Below, in pieces: positions 7,344-15,549 of a DNA stretch of 33,324 nt. This DNA is from Rhodospirillales bacterium (GTDB lineage Bacteria > Pseudomonadota > Alphaproteobacteria > Acetobacterales > Acetobacteraceae). A program made the translations under genes and the position numbers. Numbering within the stretch: the stretch's first letter is position 1; each line of letters opens with the position of its first letter. The stretch spans positions 1 to 33,324 of the forward strand of contig JANXVC010000430.1 in the NCBI GenBank assembly GCA_025351925.1. Direction: 5' to 3'. The notes beneath the pieces were generated by a model. That model searched no databases and was not told the DNA's origin. It saw nothing but the letters and a program-made list of their open reading frames with translations.

Positions 7344-8189
7344 ATGAGACGATGGCGTCGTTACTACCAATGCGCCCGCCATGGTCCTAGTTCCGCTGCG
7401 ATAGTGCTCGACCGGATTAGGCGCTTACCGGACGGTGATCTCGCCGAAGTGATGCATGGCCGCCCAGCACTTGTCGTGGCGCCGCACCCCGATGATGAAA
7501 GCCTTGGCTGCGGCGGGCTGATTGCGCAGGCATCAGCGTTCGGCGCGGCAGTGCATATTGCCGTCGTGACCGATGGTGCGGCATCGCATCCCGGGTCGGG
7601 CACGCATCAGCGGGACCGGTTGCGGCAACTCCGCCATAGCGAGACGCTCGCGGCGGCGGCGGTGCTTGGGGTCCCGGCTGAGCGCGTCAGTTTTCTGGAC
7701 ATCCCTGACGGTCAGGCGCCGCAGCACGGCCGCGGCGCCCAAGCCGCCGGGCAGCGCCTTGCGTCATTGGCGCACGACATCTCGGCGGGGACGATCTTCA
7801 CGAGCTGGAACTACGACACCCATCCCGACCATGTCGCGGCGCATCACTATGCCGGCATAGCGGCGTGGGAGACCCAGGCGGCGCTGTTCTCCTATCCGGT
7901 CTGGGCCTGGATGCTGCCGCGCGGCACACTCATGCCGAACTTGCGCTGGCAGGGCTTTTCGATTGACATCACCCCGCATATCGCGATTAAGCGGGAGGCC
8001 GTGCTGCGGCACCGCTCACAGACCACATCGGTGATTGCGGACGATCCTTTGGGTTTCAGGCTGTCGGACGCCCAGCTCGCAGCGATGATCACATCAAGGG
8101 AGTTTTTCATTGCCGAAAATCCACGCGCCCGAGCTCTTGAGCCAGGTCGAGCAAAACATGCCGCATCCTTGGATCAGGCGGGGGATTGA
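7344..8189 (+). CDS. PIG-L/LmbE-type N-acetylglucosaminyl deacetylase
   Basis: The 281-residue protein belongs to the zinc-dependent PIG-L family, which removes the N-acetyl group from GlcNAc-type substrates. Metal-site motifs are AxHPDDE (VAPHPDDESLGCGG, residues 45-58), the VTDGAASHPGS loop, and the distal NYDTHPDHVAAH segment. No signal peptide is seen, so it acts in the cytosol, probably on a sugar nucleotide or lipid-linked intermediate. It opens the EPS locus, and its end overlaps the start of the cysteine-rich gene, suggesting co-translation. ATG 7344 is the first start in frame; no strong ribosome site is visible. The true substrate is not determinable here. Confidence 0.8.
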   Translation: MRRWRRYYQCARHGPSSAAIVLDRIRRLPDGDLAEVMHGRPALVVAPHPDDESLGCGGLIAQASAFGAAVHIAVVTDGAASHPGSGTHQRDRLRQLRHSETLAAAAVLGVPAERVSFLDIPDGQAPQHGRGAQAAGQRLASLAHDISAGTIFTSWNYDTHPDHVAAHHYAGIAAWETQAALFSYPVWAWMLPRGTLMPNLRWQGFSIDITPHIAIKREAVLRHRSQTTSVIADDPLGFRLSDAQLAAMITSREFFIAENPRARALEPGRAKHAASLDQAGD

Positions 8190-8481
8190 GCGGGCCGCTG
8201 CTGATCCGCGGCCGCGACTTCTGCGCATTGCCGCGCTGGCGCTCATTATAAGCGGCCCAGGCGTTGCGCTGGCGCAGTCCAATGGGCCTAGCTCTGCCGC
8301 TGCATTGTCGATGAAATCGTCGTGCCGGGGTGACTATCGGGCGCATTGCGTCGGCAACGACCCCTCTGCCCCAATCGCGGCAGCCTGCCTCGCGCAGTTC
8401 TATGTCAACCTCTCAAAGGGCTGCCAGGCGGCGTTGGACGCCTATAACGCGCCCCAGGGTGAGCCGGAGGAGCAGCAGTAG
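8158..8481 (+). CDS. Small secreted cysteine-rich protein
   Basis: The 107-residue product has a signal peptide (about 1-40, ending VALAQ) and a mature region of about 65 residues with four cysteines at 56, 64, 77 and 89 in the pattern C-x7-C-x12-C-x11-C. The segment CRGDYRAHC, then AACLAQF, then LSKGCQAAL resembles a single GLG1-type cysteine-rich repeat found in small proteobacterial periplasmic proteins. Two disulfides are likely. The ATG at 8158 lies inside the end of the deacetylase gene (32-base overlap) with AGG about a dozen bases upstream; a TTG at 8110 is a longer alternative. Function unknown. Confidence 0.65.
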   Translation: MPHPWIRRGIERAAADPRPRLLRIAALALIISGPGVALAQSNGPSSAAALSMKSSCRGDYRAHCVGNDPSAPIAAACLAQFYVNLSKGCQAALDAYNAPQGEPEEQQ

Positions 8482-8488
8482 CGCTGCG

Positions 8489-9403
8489 TTACACCCGCTG
8501 TCGGCCGCGCACGACATCGCGCAGCAGCACCGTGGCGAATCGCAGCATGCCCTGCAGGCAGCCGAGAACGTTCGCGCGGTAGGTGAAGCCGAAGGCGGCG
8601 TCGATCGGGGCGCCTCCGACAAGCTCCCGGGCGCTGCCTTTCAGGTCCCAGACAAAGTTGCGGAACAGCTGCCAATGCCGAGCGTGCTTTAGATAGAGGG
8701 CGCCGTTTCCACGGGCATAGATTCCGTTCAGCTTCGTGATCTCCGCCCGGCTTTTCCGCCCGTGAAAGTGCGCGACGGCGAGGGCGGGGGCATATTCAAC
8801 CGGAATGCCGGCGAGATGCGCGCGATAGAGGTAGTCAGTGTCCTCGCCAGCCTCGCACGGGGCCCCGGCGCCGAAGCGCTCATCGAACGGGCCCACACGG
8901 TCAAAGGTCGCCCGGGTCATCGCCATGTTGCAGCCGTGGATGAACCCGCCGGGATGCTGCTCGCCATCATAGACCGAGGGTGCCAAGTCCGTCTTGATGG
9001 TGAACGGCAGGTCGCTCGGGTCGCCGAGATCGACTCGGCCGCCGCGAACGGCCATGCCGGCATCACCCGCAAACAACCCGTGCAGCACGCGGATATAGTC
9101 GAGCGCCAGGCGGCAATCATCGTCGGTTAAGGCCAGGATGACGCCACGAGCCGTGCGGACGCCGGTGTTGCGGGACACCGCAAGGCCCTTCCGATCCTCA
9201 CGGACCAGCCGGACCGGCAGCGCCACGGATTTCGCCCAAGCCTCGACAACCGCCGGGGTTTCATCGGTGGATGCGTTATCAACCACCACGAGCTCAACAT
9301 CGAGGTCGCCGCAGGCCTGCGCTGCGGCTGCGATTGAGGCGAGGCTCGCCGTCACGGCATGCGCCCGGTTGCGTGTGCAGACTATGACGGAGACATCAAC
9401 CAT
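8489..9403 (-). CDS. Family 2 glycosyltransferase
   Basis: The 304-residue protein is a GT-A fold inverting transferase. It shows the N-terminal VSVIVCTRNRA strand, VVVDNASTDET (about 39-49), ALTDDDC with the metal-binding DxD at about 94-96, and an acidic GEDTDYLYRAHLAG near residue 190 that would carry the catalytic base. The C-terminal region is basic and lacks clear membrane helices, so it probably acts at the inner face of the membrane on lipid-linked sugar. It converges on the cysteine-rich gene (seven bases between stops) and diverges from the next transferase pair. Donor and linkage are not predictable. Confidence 0.85.
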   Translation of the reverse strand: MVDVSVIVCTRNRAHAVTASLASIAAAAQACGDLDVELVVVDNASTDETPAVVEAWAKSVALPVRLVREDRKGLAVSRNTGVRTARGVILALTDDDCRLALDYIRVLHGLFAGDAGMAVRGGRVDLGDPSDLPFTIKTDLAPSVYDGEQHPGGFIHGCNMAMTRATFDRVGPFDERFGAGAPCEAGEDTDYLYRAHLAGIPVEYAPALAVAHFHGRKSRAEITKLNGIYARGNGALYLKHARHWQLFRNFVWDLKGSARELVGGAPIDAAFGFTYRANVLGCLQGMLRFATVLLRDVVRGRQRV

Positions 9404-9623
9404 GGATCGATGAGTTTCCTGGGTGCCGCGCCCATAAGGCCCGGTAATGAGCGGTTATCAAGCGGCCAGCCGAGTTCGATCATCAAGTCGCCGAGAGGCT
9501 TTGGGGTCGATCGCGACTCAGTGATCCGCGCCGCTGCCTCCGATGGCCCGCTTTGCTGAAATAAAGCTGCGGATGCCGCAGTTCCAGTCGTCAATCCATA
9601 TCTCTGCACCACTTGGAGACATA
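9404..9623. promoter_or_regulatory. Divergent intergenic region between GT genes
   Basis: This 220-base region separates a leftward and a rightward glycosyltransferase gene. A compact hairpin CTGCGG-ATG-CCGCAG lies at 9567-9581. No clear -35/-10 pair is visible. The open frame from 9543 lacks a ribosome site, so the gene is taken to start at 9624. Confidence 0.35.
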
Positions 9624-10589
9624 ATGCCTCGGGTATCCGTTATCATTCCTGCGTTCAACGCCGCCGCCGTGATCGGTAACGCAGTCAGCTCGGCGCAGAC
9701 ACAGACCGAGAACCTGATCGAGATCATCGTTGTGGACGACGCCTCGACGGACGACACCACGGCCATTGTTGAGCGCCTGGCCGCGCAGGACACTCGCCTC
9801 CGGCTGGTGCGGCTGGCACAGAACGGCGGGCCAGGCGTCGCGCGCAATGCCGGGCTGGACGCGGCAAGCGGCGAATGGGTCGCGTTGCTGGATGCCGACG
9901 ACCGCTTCCATCCGCAGCGTCTCGAACGCCTGCTCGCGGCCGGTGCGTCGGAGGACGCGCAGCTTGTAGCCGACAATCTCGCGCTGGTGATCACGCCGCA
10001 GATGCAGCACGCTGGCTTGATGATCCCGGCGGAGTGGCTGCCCAAGCCGCGCCTGATCAGCGCGATCGAGTTCGTGGAGGGCAATACGCGGACGGCGGCA
10101 CAGCAGCGCGTCGGCTATGGCTATCTTAAGCCGATCATCCGCCGGGACTTCCTGGTTCGAACCAGCATTCGCTACGACGATCTCCGTTTTTCCGAGGACT
10201 ACATTTTCGTGCTGCGATGCCTGATCGCCGAGGCGCGCTATATCGTGCTGCCGGAGGCTATGTACGACTACGCCATCGACGCGACCGGGCTGACGACCAG
10301 GCACTCGGCAAATGATCTCGTGCGACTAAGCCATCGTGAGCGCGCATTGCTGCTGGAACCCGGCGTCGCGCTGAACGGTCCGTTGCACGACGCAATGGAT
10401 CGGCATATCCATGCTGTCGATCTCGCACTGGGTTGGTTCTGCTTCGCCCAGGCGATCAAGCGGCGTGATCCCGTTGCCGCACTGTCGCAAATTTTTCAAA
10501 GCCCGGCGCACTTCAGACACATCGGCAGTGAAGGTTTCCGAGCCATACCTCGTGCCCTCATCCATGGACGACGACGGAAAGCAGCATGA
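9624..10589 (+). CDS. Family 2 glycosyltransferase (first of a tandem pair)
   Basis: This 321-residue GT2 protein starts VSVIIPAFNAA and has VVDDASTDDT (about 36-45), GGPGVARNAGLDAA and LLDADD (88-93) with the metal-binding DxD. A GFSED-type acidic site is represented by RFSEDYIFVLRCL. ATG 9624 is chosen because GGAG sits six bases upstream and the fold begins at residue 3; an upstream ATG at 9543 has no support. The stop overlaps the next gene's ATG (ATGA). It resembles ExoO-like succinoglycan transferases, but that is only family-level similarity. No membrane helix is apparent. Confidence 0.85.
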   Translation: MPRVSVIIPAFNAAAVIGNAVSSAQTQTENLIEIIVVDDASTDDTTAIVERLAAQDTRLRLVRLAQNGGPGVARNAGLDAASGEWVALLDADDRFHPQRLERLLAAGASEDAQLVADNLALVITPQMQHAGLMIPAEWLPKPRLISAIEFVEGNTRTAAQQRVGYGYLKPIIRRDFLVRTSIRYDDLRFSEDYIFVLRCLIAEARYIVLPEAMYDYAIDATGLTTRHSANDLVRLSHRERALLLEPGVALNGPLHDAMDRHIHAVDLALGWFCFAQAIKRRDPVAALSQIFQSPAHFRHIGSEGFRAIPRALIHGRRRKAA

Positions 10590-11587
10590 GTGACGTCGAG
10601 CAGGAATGTCTCGTCTCGGTCCTATTGCCGGCGTATAACTCGCGGCATCTCATCAGCACGGCGATCGAATCGGTACTCAAACAGACCGAGCGGCGTTTCG
10701 AACTCATCGTTATCGACGATTGCTCGACCGACGACACCGCGGAGGTCGTCGCGCATTACGCCCACGCCGATGCGCGTATCCGCCTCCTGCATATGGCTAG
10801 CAATGGCGGGCCGGCGGCTGCGCGCAACGTCGGGTTTGATGTCGCGCGCGGACGTTGGATCGCGCTGATTGATTCGGACGACGCCTATGTTCCGCAACGG
10901 CTCACGCGGCTGCTGCATCTGGCTGACGCGAACGCCGCTGACATGGTATCGGATAATCTTCTGATGCGGCCGGTCGGCGGGACGCCGTATCTGCTGATCC
11001 CGCCGGAGTTGTTGTCAAGTCCTCAGCATCTGAGTGCGGCGGAATTCGTCCTGCGCAACATCGGCGACCCGAAGCATCCTCGCCTGAGCTATGGCTTCAT
11101 GCAGCCGATGATCCGCCGCGACTTCTTGCTGGGCAACGACCTGCGGCACGACGAGCGGAACCGCTTTGGCGAGGATTTCATGCTGTATATGGCTTGCCTG
11201 CGGGCTGGGGCGCGCTGGTGGATCACGCCCGAGGTTTTGTATCATTACGCTACTCGGCCGGGATCGCTGACCGAGGTGCAGAGCTCCGGCGACCTCTTAC
11301 GGATCGCAGAGCTCGAAGCAGGGTATCTGAATGACCCGGCAATCATGCGAGACACGGCGCTATGCAGCGCATTGCGGCTGCATAAGGCGAAGATCGACCG
11401 CGCGTATTATTACCGAGCCTTCACGGATGCGATCAAGCTGCGGCAGTTCCGCCGGGCCGGAAGGCTGCTGACCGACTCACGCTGGAGTTCCTGCTACATC
11501 GCACAGGAGACGCTGCGTCAGGCACCCATCATTGCACGGAAGGTATTGCGCGGCGGATATCTCCTGAAGGCTGAGCGTATTACCTGA
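10586..11587 (+). CDS. Family 2 glycosyltransferase (second of a tandem pair)
   Basis: The 333-residue product is clearly a paralogue of the preceding protein: VIDDCSTDDT, GGPAAARNVGFD, LIDSDD (94-99), YGFMQPMIRRDFLL and RFGEDFMLYMACL correspond to the neighbour's motifs in order. Its ATG overlaps the upstream stop by four bases, implying translational coupling. The pair likely arose by tandem duplication and may add consecutive sugars. The gene ends 17 bases before the convergent PGT stop. Confidence 0.85.
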   Translation: MSDVEQECLVSVLLPAYNSRHLISTAIESVLKQTERRFELIVIDDCSTDDTAEVVAHYAHADARIRLLHMASNGGPAAARNVGFDVARGRWIALIDSDDAYVPQRLTRLLHLADANAADMVSDNLLMRPVGGTPYLLIPPELLSSPQHLSAAEFVLRNIGDPKHPRLSYGFMQPMIRRDFLLGNDLRHDERNRFGEDFMLYMACLRAGARWWITPEVLYHYATRPGSLTEVQSSGDLLRIAELEAGYLNDPAIMRDTALCSALRLHKAKIDRAYYYRAFTDAIKLRQFRRAGRLLTDSRWSSCYIAQETLRQAPIIARKVLRGGYLLKAERIT

Positions 11588-11604
11588 GCGAAGTTAGCAA
11601 TACC

Positions 11605-13059
11605 TTAAACCGCACCGTTTTTTGTCAGGACTGCAGGCAGTGTCTTCATCAAGATGGCAATGTCGTGCCACAAGGACCAGTTGCGCACATACCAGACATC
11701 AAGGCGGACGCGATGCTCGTAAGTCGTGTTGCTGCGCCCGCTGACCTGCCAGAGGCCGGTGATCCCAGGTTTAGCTTCAAAATAGTAGGAAATGTCACGG
11801 CCGTAGCGGGGAACCTCGGCGTCGATAATGGGTCGGGGACCGACCAAACTCATCTCGCCCCGGACGACGTTGAGCAATTGCGGCAGCTCATCAAGGCTAG
11901 TCCGGCGCAGCACCCGACCGATCGGGGTGATACGGGGATCATTGTACAATTTGTGCGTAGCCCGCCATTCCAGATTGGCTTGGGGGTCAGTTTTGAGCAC
12001 CTGCTGCAGCACGACATCGGCGTCGGTGACCATCGACCGGAACTTGAAGCAGCGAAAGGATCGACCGTTCTCACCAATACGCCGATGCCCGAACAGCGCC
12101 GGCCCACCATCGGCGCGGATCAGCAAAGCGAGCGCGAGGAAAAGCGGCGATAGAACCACCAGGAGCAACACCGCGACAAACTGGTCAAACAGCATTTTGA
12201 CGAACCGGCTTACCGGGCGCGCCAGATTGTTGCCATACACGATGAGCATGACGTCGTGGGTAAAGAAATACTGGTTATCGAACGCAGTGACTGGCAGGCC
12301 GTCAACAGCCGGCACGAGCGCGAATGGCACGCGTTCGCGTGAGAAGTCCTCGGCGAGGCGAACCGCATCGCCAGAGACGTCGCCGCGGATTGCGACAACC
12401 GCAAACTCAGCGCCGTGCTGCTCAAGCAGACGGGTCCCGCGACCCGGGCTATGGGGGACGCCGTGCAGGTTGATCGAAGCCACCATCTCATAGCCGAGCC
12501 GGGCATCCGACTGGAAGGCTGCCCGTGTTGACGCGACCGCTGCCTCATCACCGATGATCAGTGTGCGCAGACGCCACATGCCGAGATCGTCGAGGATGGT
12601 ACGCGCAAGATTGCGCATGAGCAGCAAGCAAGGGATCAATGCGATCCAACGCACCACGCTCTCAAATCCGAGAGGCATGCCGTAAGCAACGACACGGATA
12701 TAGCTATCGCAAAGGAAGCCGATCGCGACGCCGGTTGCTAGGCCGCGAAACTCGGTCCAGGTCGGCACTCGAGACGTGTAGTGACCGCGGGCGCCAAAGT
12801 AGGTCACGAGTCCCAGTACGACGAGGACGGTGCCCCAGCCATGCCAACTATAGCCTTGATTTGCAATCTGCCGGAGAGCCCGGTCCAGCGGTGGCAGTTC
12901 GACCGCCATGTGGACCACAAACGCCACGCCGGCAGCAAGGATTAACCCGAGGACATCTGCCGAGAACATTGTCATCAAGCGGACCGTTGCTGGTCTCAGC
13001 AGCGCATTGCGGGAACGGGTTTCCCGCGACACTCCTGGCGTTAGAAAGTTGACATGCAT
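11605..13059 (-). CDS. Undecaprenyl-phosphate sugar phosphotransferase (initiating PGT)
   Basis: This 484-residue membrane enzyme should transfer a sugar-1-phosphate from a nucleotide sugar to undecaprenyl phosphate, the first step of EPS repeat assembly. It has the two-part WbaP/GumD-like layout: several N-terminal membrane helices (to about 150), a central Rossmann-like domain starting LRTLIIGDEAA, a further helix (about 295-320), then the catalytic sugar transferase domain with FKFRSM, RRTSLDELPQLLNVVRGEMS, LVGPRP, and KPGITGLWQVSGRS. The active-site aspartate-glutamate pair is in SLDELPQ. Glucose or galactose specificity cannot be assigned. It is read leftward after the Wza-like gene, 261 bases apart. 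Confidence 0.93.
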   Translation of the reverse strand: MHVNFLTPGVSRETRSRNALLRPATVRLMTMFSADVLGLILAAGVAFVVHMAVELPPLDRALRQIANQGYSWHGWGTVLVVLGLVTYFGARGHYTSRVPTWTEFRGLATGVAIGFLCDSYIRVVAYGMPLGFESVVRWIALIPCLLLMRNLARTILDDLGMWRLRTLIIGDEAAVASTRAAFQSDARLGYEMVASINLHGVPHSPGRGTRLLEQHGAEFAVVAIRGDVSGDAVRLAEDFSRERVPFALVPAVDGLPVTAFDNQYFFTHDVMLIVYGNNLARPVSRFVKMLFDQFVAVLLLVVLSPLFLALALLIRADGGPALFGHRRIGENGRSFRCFKFRSMVTDADVVLQQVLKTDPQANLEWRATHKLYNDPRITPIGRVLRRTSLDELPQLLNVVRGEMSLVGPRPIIDAEVPRYGRDISYYFEAKPGITGLWQVSGRSNTTYEHRVRLDVWYVRNWSLWHDIAILMKTLPAVLTKNGAV

Positions 13060-13320
13060 CAGTTAAGCCCTTGCCCATCGCTTTAGTGCGTCACGCAGAT
13101 TGCGACCACCGGTCATATGGAGCAGCCTGCTGCGTCTGTTAACGCAGACTATGCCGCATCGCACACAAGGCGCCGATCACGTGTACTTGACGGCGCCTAA
13201 GCAGGCTGTTGCATCATCTCATCTGGACCAGAAAGACGAGAAGATGGGCAAGGCAAGGCGAAATGTCTTAGATCATCAAATTGTCATGAAGAGTATAATT
13301 CAGTCATCTCCGCTATCGAT
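13060..13320. promoter_or_regulatory. Intergenic region between Wza-like and PGT genes with inverted repeats
   Basis: 261 bases without a supported gene, upstream of the leftward PGT gene. It carries an inverted repeat AGGCGCC (13168-13174) / GGCGCCT (13192-13198) with a 17-base spacer that contains CACGTG, and a stem CTGCGT (13130-13135) / ACGCAG (13142-13147). Both could be regulator sites or mark the end of a leftward transcript. No clear promoter boxes seen. Confidence 0.45.
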
Positions 13321-13923
13321 TTAGAACACGCGCTCGAACACTGTTACGACGTCACCGGGCTGTACGAAAGTCTCCCGATTAGCAGCGCCCTCTACCGTTG
13401 ATTGTTGAGTACTGGTACGGACGATCGAAAACCGATTCTTGACTGCGCGATAGGTGAAGCCGCCGGCTACCGCGGCGGCGGTGACGACCGTCATGGCCGG
13501 CTGATAGGGGTATTGTCCTGGCCGCACCACCTCACCCAAGATGAAGATCGGACGATAGTTGATCACCTCGACCGATACGCTTGGATTTCGGTACAACTTG
13601 GACCGGGTGAGAGCCTGGCCCACCGCGGCCTCCAACTGCTTGGGCGTCAGACCGGCGGCATGCACGCCGCCGACCAGCGGCAGTGCAATCTCACCGGCGG
13701 CGTCAACGCGGAACTCCCCCGTCAGCTGTTGCTCACCGAACGTGATGATGCGAATCTGATCGCCTGGTCCGAGCGTGTAGATGCTGGTGTTCACGTCTGG
13801 AACCGGTGGAAGCCCGTCTCCGGGGCTGCTGCAGCCAATGAGGCCGGCGACCGGTGCCGCTGCGAGACCTATCATGGCAACGCGCCGCGACATTGATCCT
13901 GGCCTTATAACCGTTCCACGCAT
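13321..13923 (-). CDS. Wza-like polysaccharide export lipoprotein, short form
   Basis: This 200-residue outer-membrane lipoprotein (lipobox LIGC, Cys31) contains the poly_export domain (TLGPGDQIRIITFGEQQL to about 125) and one SLBB-type domain starting FILGEVVRPGQYPY. It is roughly half the length of E. coli Wza and lacks its C-terminal amphipathic helix that spans the outer membrane. Short proteins of this type are common in alphaproteobacterial EPS systems and are thought to cooperate with a separate outer-membrane barrel. Such a barrel is encoded divergently next door. GGAG lies upstream of ATG 13923 at good spacing; an internal ATG at 13893 is a weaker alternative. Confidence 0.9.
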   Translation of the reverse strand: MRGTVIRPGSMSRRVAMIGLAAAPVAGLIGCSSPGDGLPPVPDVNTSIYTLGPGDQIRIITFGEQQLTGEFRVDAAGEIALPLVGGVHAAGLTPKQLEAAVGQALTRSKLYRNPSVSVEVINYRPIFILGEVVRPGQYPYQPAMTVVTAAAVAGGFTYRAVKNRFSIVRTSTQQSTVEGAANRETFVQPGDVVTVFERVF

Positions 13924-14156
13924 GACTTTCTCCTAATTCCAGCTTCTATCTTAGCACGTTATGGCTTGTTTGGTTGCGCCGTCGAGAGCAACCGCGGCAA
14001 TCGCGACACAATGCGACATAAACGTTGCATCTTGGCCGCAGCAAACATTCATAATCATGGCAAGTCATCGCCAAGCAGCCCGTGTGGCGCCTTTGCCCTT
14101 GACCGCATCCGCACGCTCGTGTCCTTGCAGGAACGATGGATGTCGGCGGAGGGATT
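13924..14156. promoter_or_regulatory. Divergent region between Wza-like and barrel genes
   Basis: Promoters for the leftward export lipoprotein and the rightward barrel gene should lie in these 233 bases. The region near 13950-14060 is mildly AT-rich. TTGACC at about 14099 could be a -35 element, but no good -10 box follows. No RNA gene or repeat is visible. Confidence 0.35.
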
Positions 14157-15506
14157 ATGGGACGGTCAGGAACACGGCGTTACCTGTCGTGTATCGGGGT
14201 CGGCCTACTCGCGCTGGGCGTCTCGTCGGCTGCTCACGCACAGTATGTCGAGACGTACTTCCCGCCGGCGCTGCCAGGCTTCGACCATGATCAGGGCGTA
14301 ACAGTGCTGTCCCGGCTTCGGCCCTTGTATGAGCAGCCCGGCGTGCGGCTCGGCGCCTACACCGTGAACGCGCATCTCGACGAAAGCGTCGGCTACGACT
14401 CGAACATCACCGGAATAAGCCGGGGCCCCAGCAGCGGCTTCGTCAAGACGTCGCCCTCGGTCACCGCCACCTCCAATTGGTCCCGCAACCGCGTCGGGAT
14501 CTCTGCCAGCATGGACAATTACTCGTATTTCAGCGCTCCGGCGCAGAACTATACGAACTACAACATCTCTGTCGGCGGCGGCTACACGATCGGTCGCCAC
14601 GACCTGAACGTCGGCTACTCGCACTTCCGCCAGCATGAGCTCGGCACGGATATCGGGACCGTCGCATCCACCTCGCCCGTGGCCTACGACGTCGATGACA
14701 TCCGCACGGACTACACCTTCGACGCCGGCCGGTTCTCCTTTGTGCCCAACGTTGACTTCCGGCTCTATCAGTTCGGCAACGCGCTTATTATCGGGCAGCC
14801 GGCCAATCAGCAGTATCGCGACCGCACCGTGCTCTCGGGAGGCGTCACCACGCGCTATGAGCTTAGCGACCAGCGCGGCATCCTCGTTGTGTTGCAGGGG
14901 ATCAACTCCCACTATCTGCGACCGCAGCTGGGCCAGCCGAGCAGCAACTCAAAGAGCGTCCTGCTGCTCGCCGGACTCGACTATCAGGCGACCGGCCTAT
15001 GGCGGTATCGCGTGCTGGGCGGCATCGAGGTGCGTGAGTTCGCTTCAGCCCAGTTTGGCACCCGGGTGGCCCCGGTGGCTGAGGCGAGCGTGATCTACAC
15101 CCCGACAGGATTGACGACGCTCACGGGGATCTTACGGCGCGAGATCGAGGATCCGCAGTCCGAGGGCGTTGCCGGATATACCTACACGACCGTCGGCGGC
15201 GTTGTGGACCATGAGCTACGGCGCAATATCCTGCTGCAGGGCCGGGCGAACTTCCAGGCAGCGCAATACCTCCAGGGCAATGGGTCCACCACAAGCTACA
15301 CTCTCGGTGCCGGCGTAAACTGGCTGGTGAACCGGCGCGTGCGTCTCTCGGCCGACTACGACGTCACGCAGCAGAATGGCTCGAACAATGTGGTGTTCAT
15401 CGGCAATCAGGTTGTGAACACGCCGACGGGGCAACGGGTAAACTCGCTGACCACGGGCAGCTACAACCGGAACGTCGTCCTGGTCGGGCTGCATTTCTCG
15501 CTTTGA
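14157..15506 (+). CDS. Outer-membrane beta-barrel protein (BBP2-type)
   Basis: The product (about 449 residues) has a signal peptide ending AHA and a mature chain made of alternating hydrophobic/polar strands ending in aromatic residues, finishing NVVLVGLHFSL, as expected for an outer-membrane barrel. Segments such as LDESVGYDSNI, PSVTATSNWSRN, and DYQATGLWRYRVLGGIEVREF are typical of the BBP2-type outer-membrane proteins associated with EPS loci. With the short Wza-like lipoprotein next door it likely forms the outer-membrane exit route. Start 14157 follows GGAGGG with only three bases of spacing; ATG 14136 is equally possible and changes only the n-region. Confidence 0.8.
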   Translation: MGRSGTRRYLSCIGVGLLALGVSSAAHAQYVETYFPPALPGFDHDQGVTVLSRLRPLYEQPGVRLGAYTVNAHLDESVGYDSNITGISRGPSSGFVKTSPSVTATSNWSRNRVGISASMDNYSYFSAPAQNYTNYNISVGGGYTIGRHDLNVGYSHFRQHELGTDIGTVASTSPVAYDVDDIRTDYTFDAGRFSFVPNVDFRLYQFGNALIIGQPANQQYRDRTVLSGGVTTRYELSDQRGILVVLQGINSHYLRPQLGQPSSNSKSVLLLAGLDYQATGLWRYRVLGGIEVREFASAQFGTRVAPVAEASVIYTPTGLTTLTGILRREIEDPQSEGVAGYTYTTVGGVVDHELRRNILLQGRANFQAAQYLQGNGSTTSYTLGAGVNWLVNRRVRLSADYDVTQQNGSNNVVFIGNQVVNTPTGQRVNSLTTGSYNRNVVLVGLHFSL

Positions 15507-15549
15507 ACCGACGAGGCGAGACCGGAAATTGCGGCGGCACGAGACAAGC

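Noticed and set aside
14205-14912. 235-codon antisense frame in the barrel gene
   Set aside because: Shadow of high-GC third positions; no ribosome site or family likeness.
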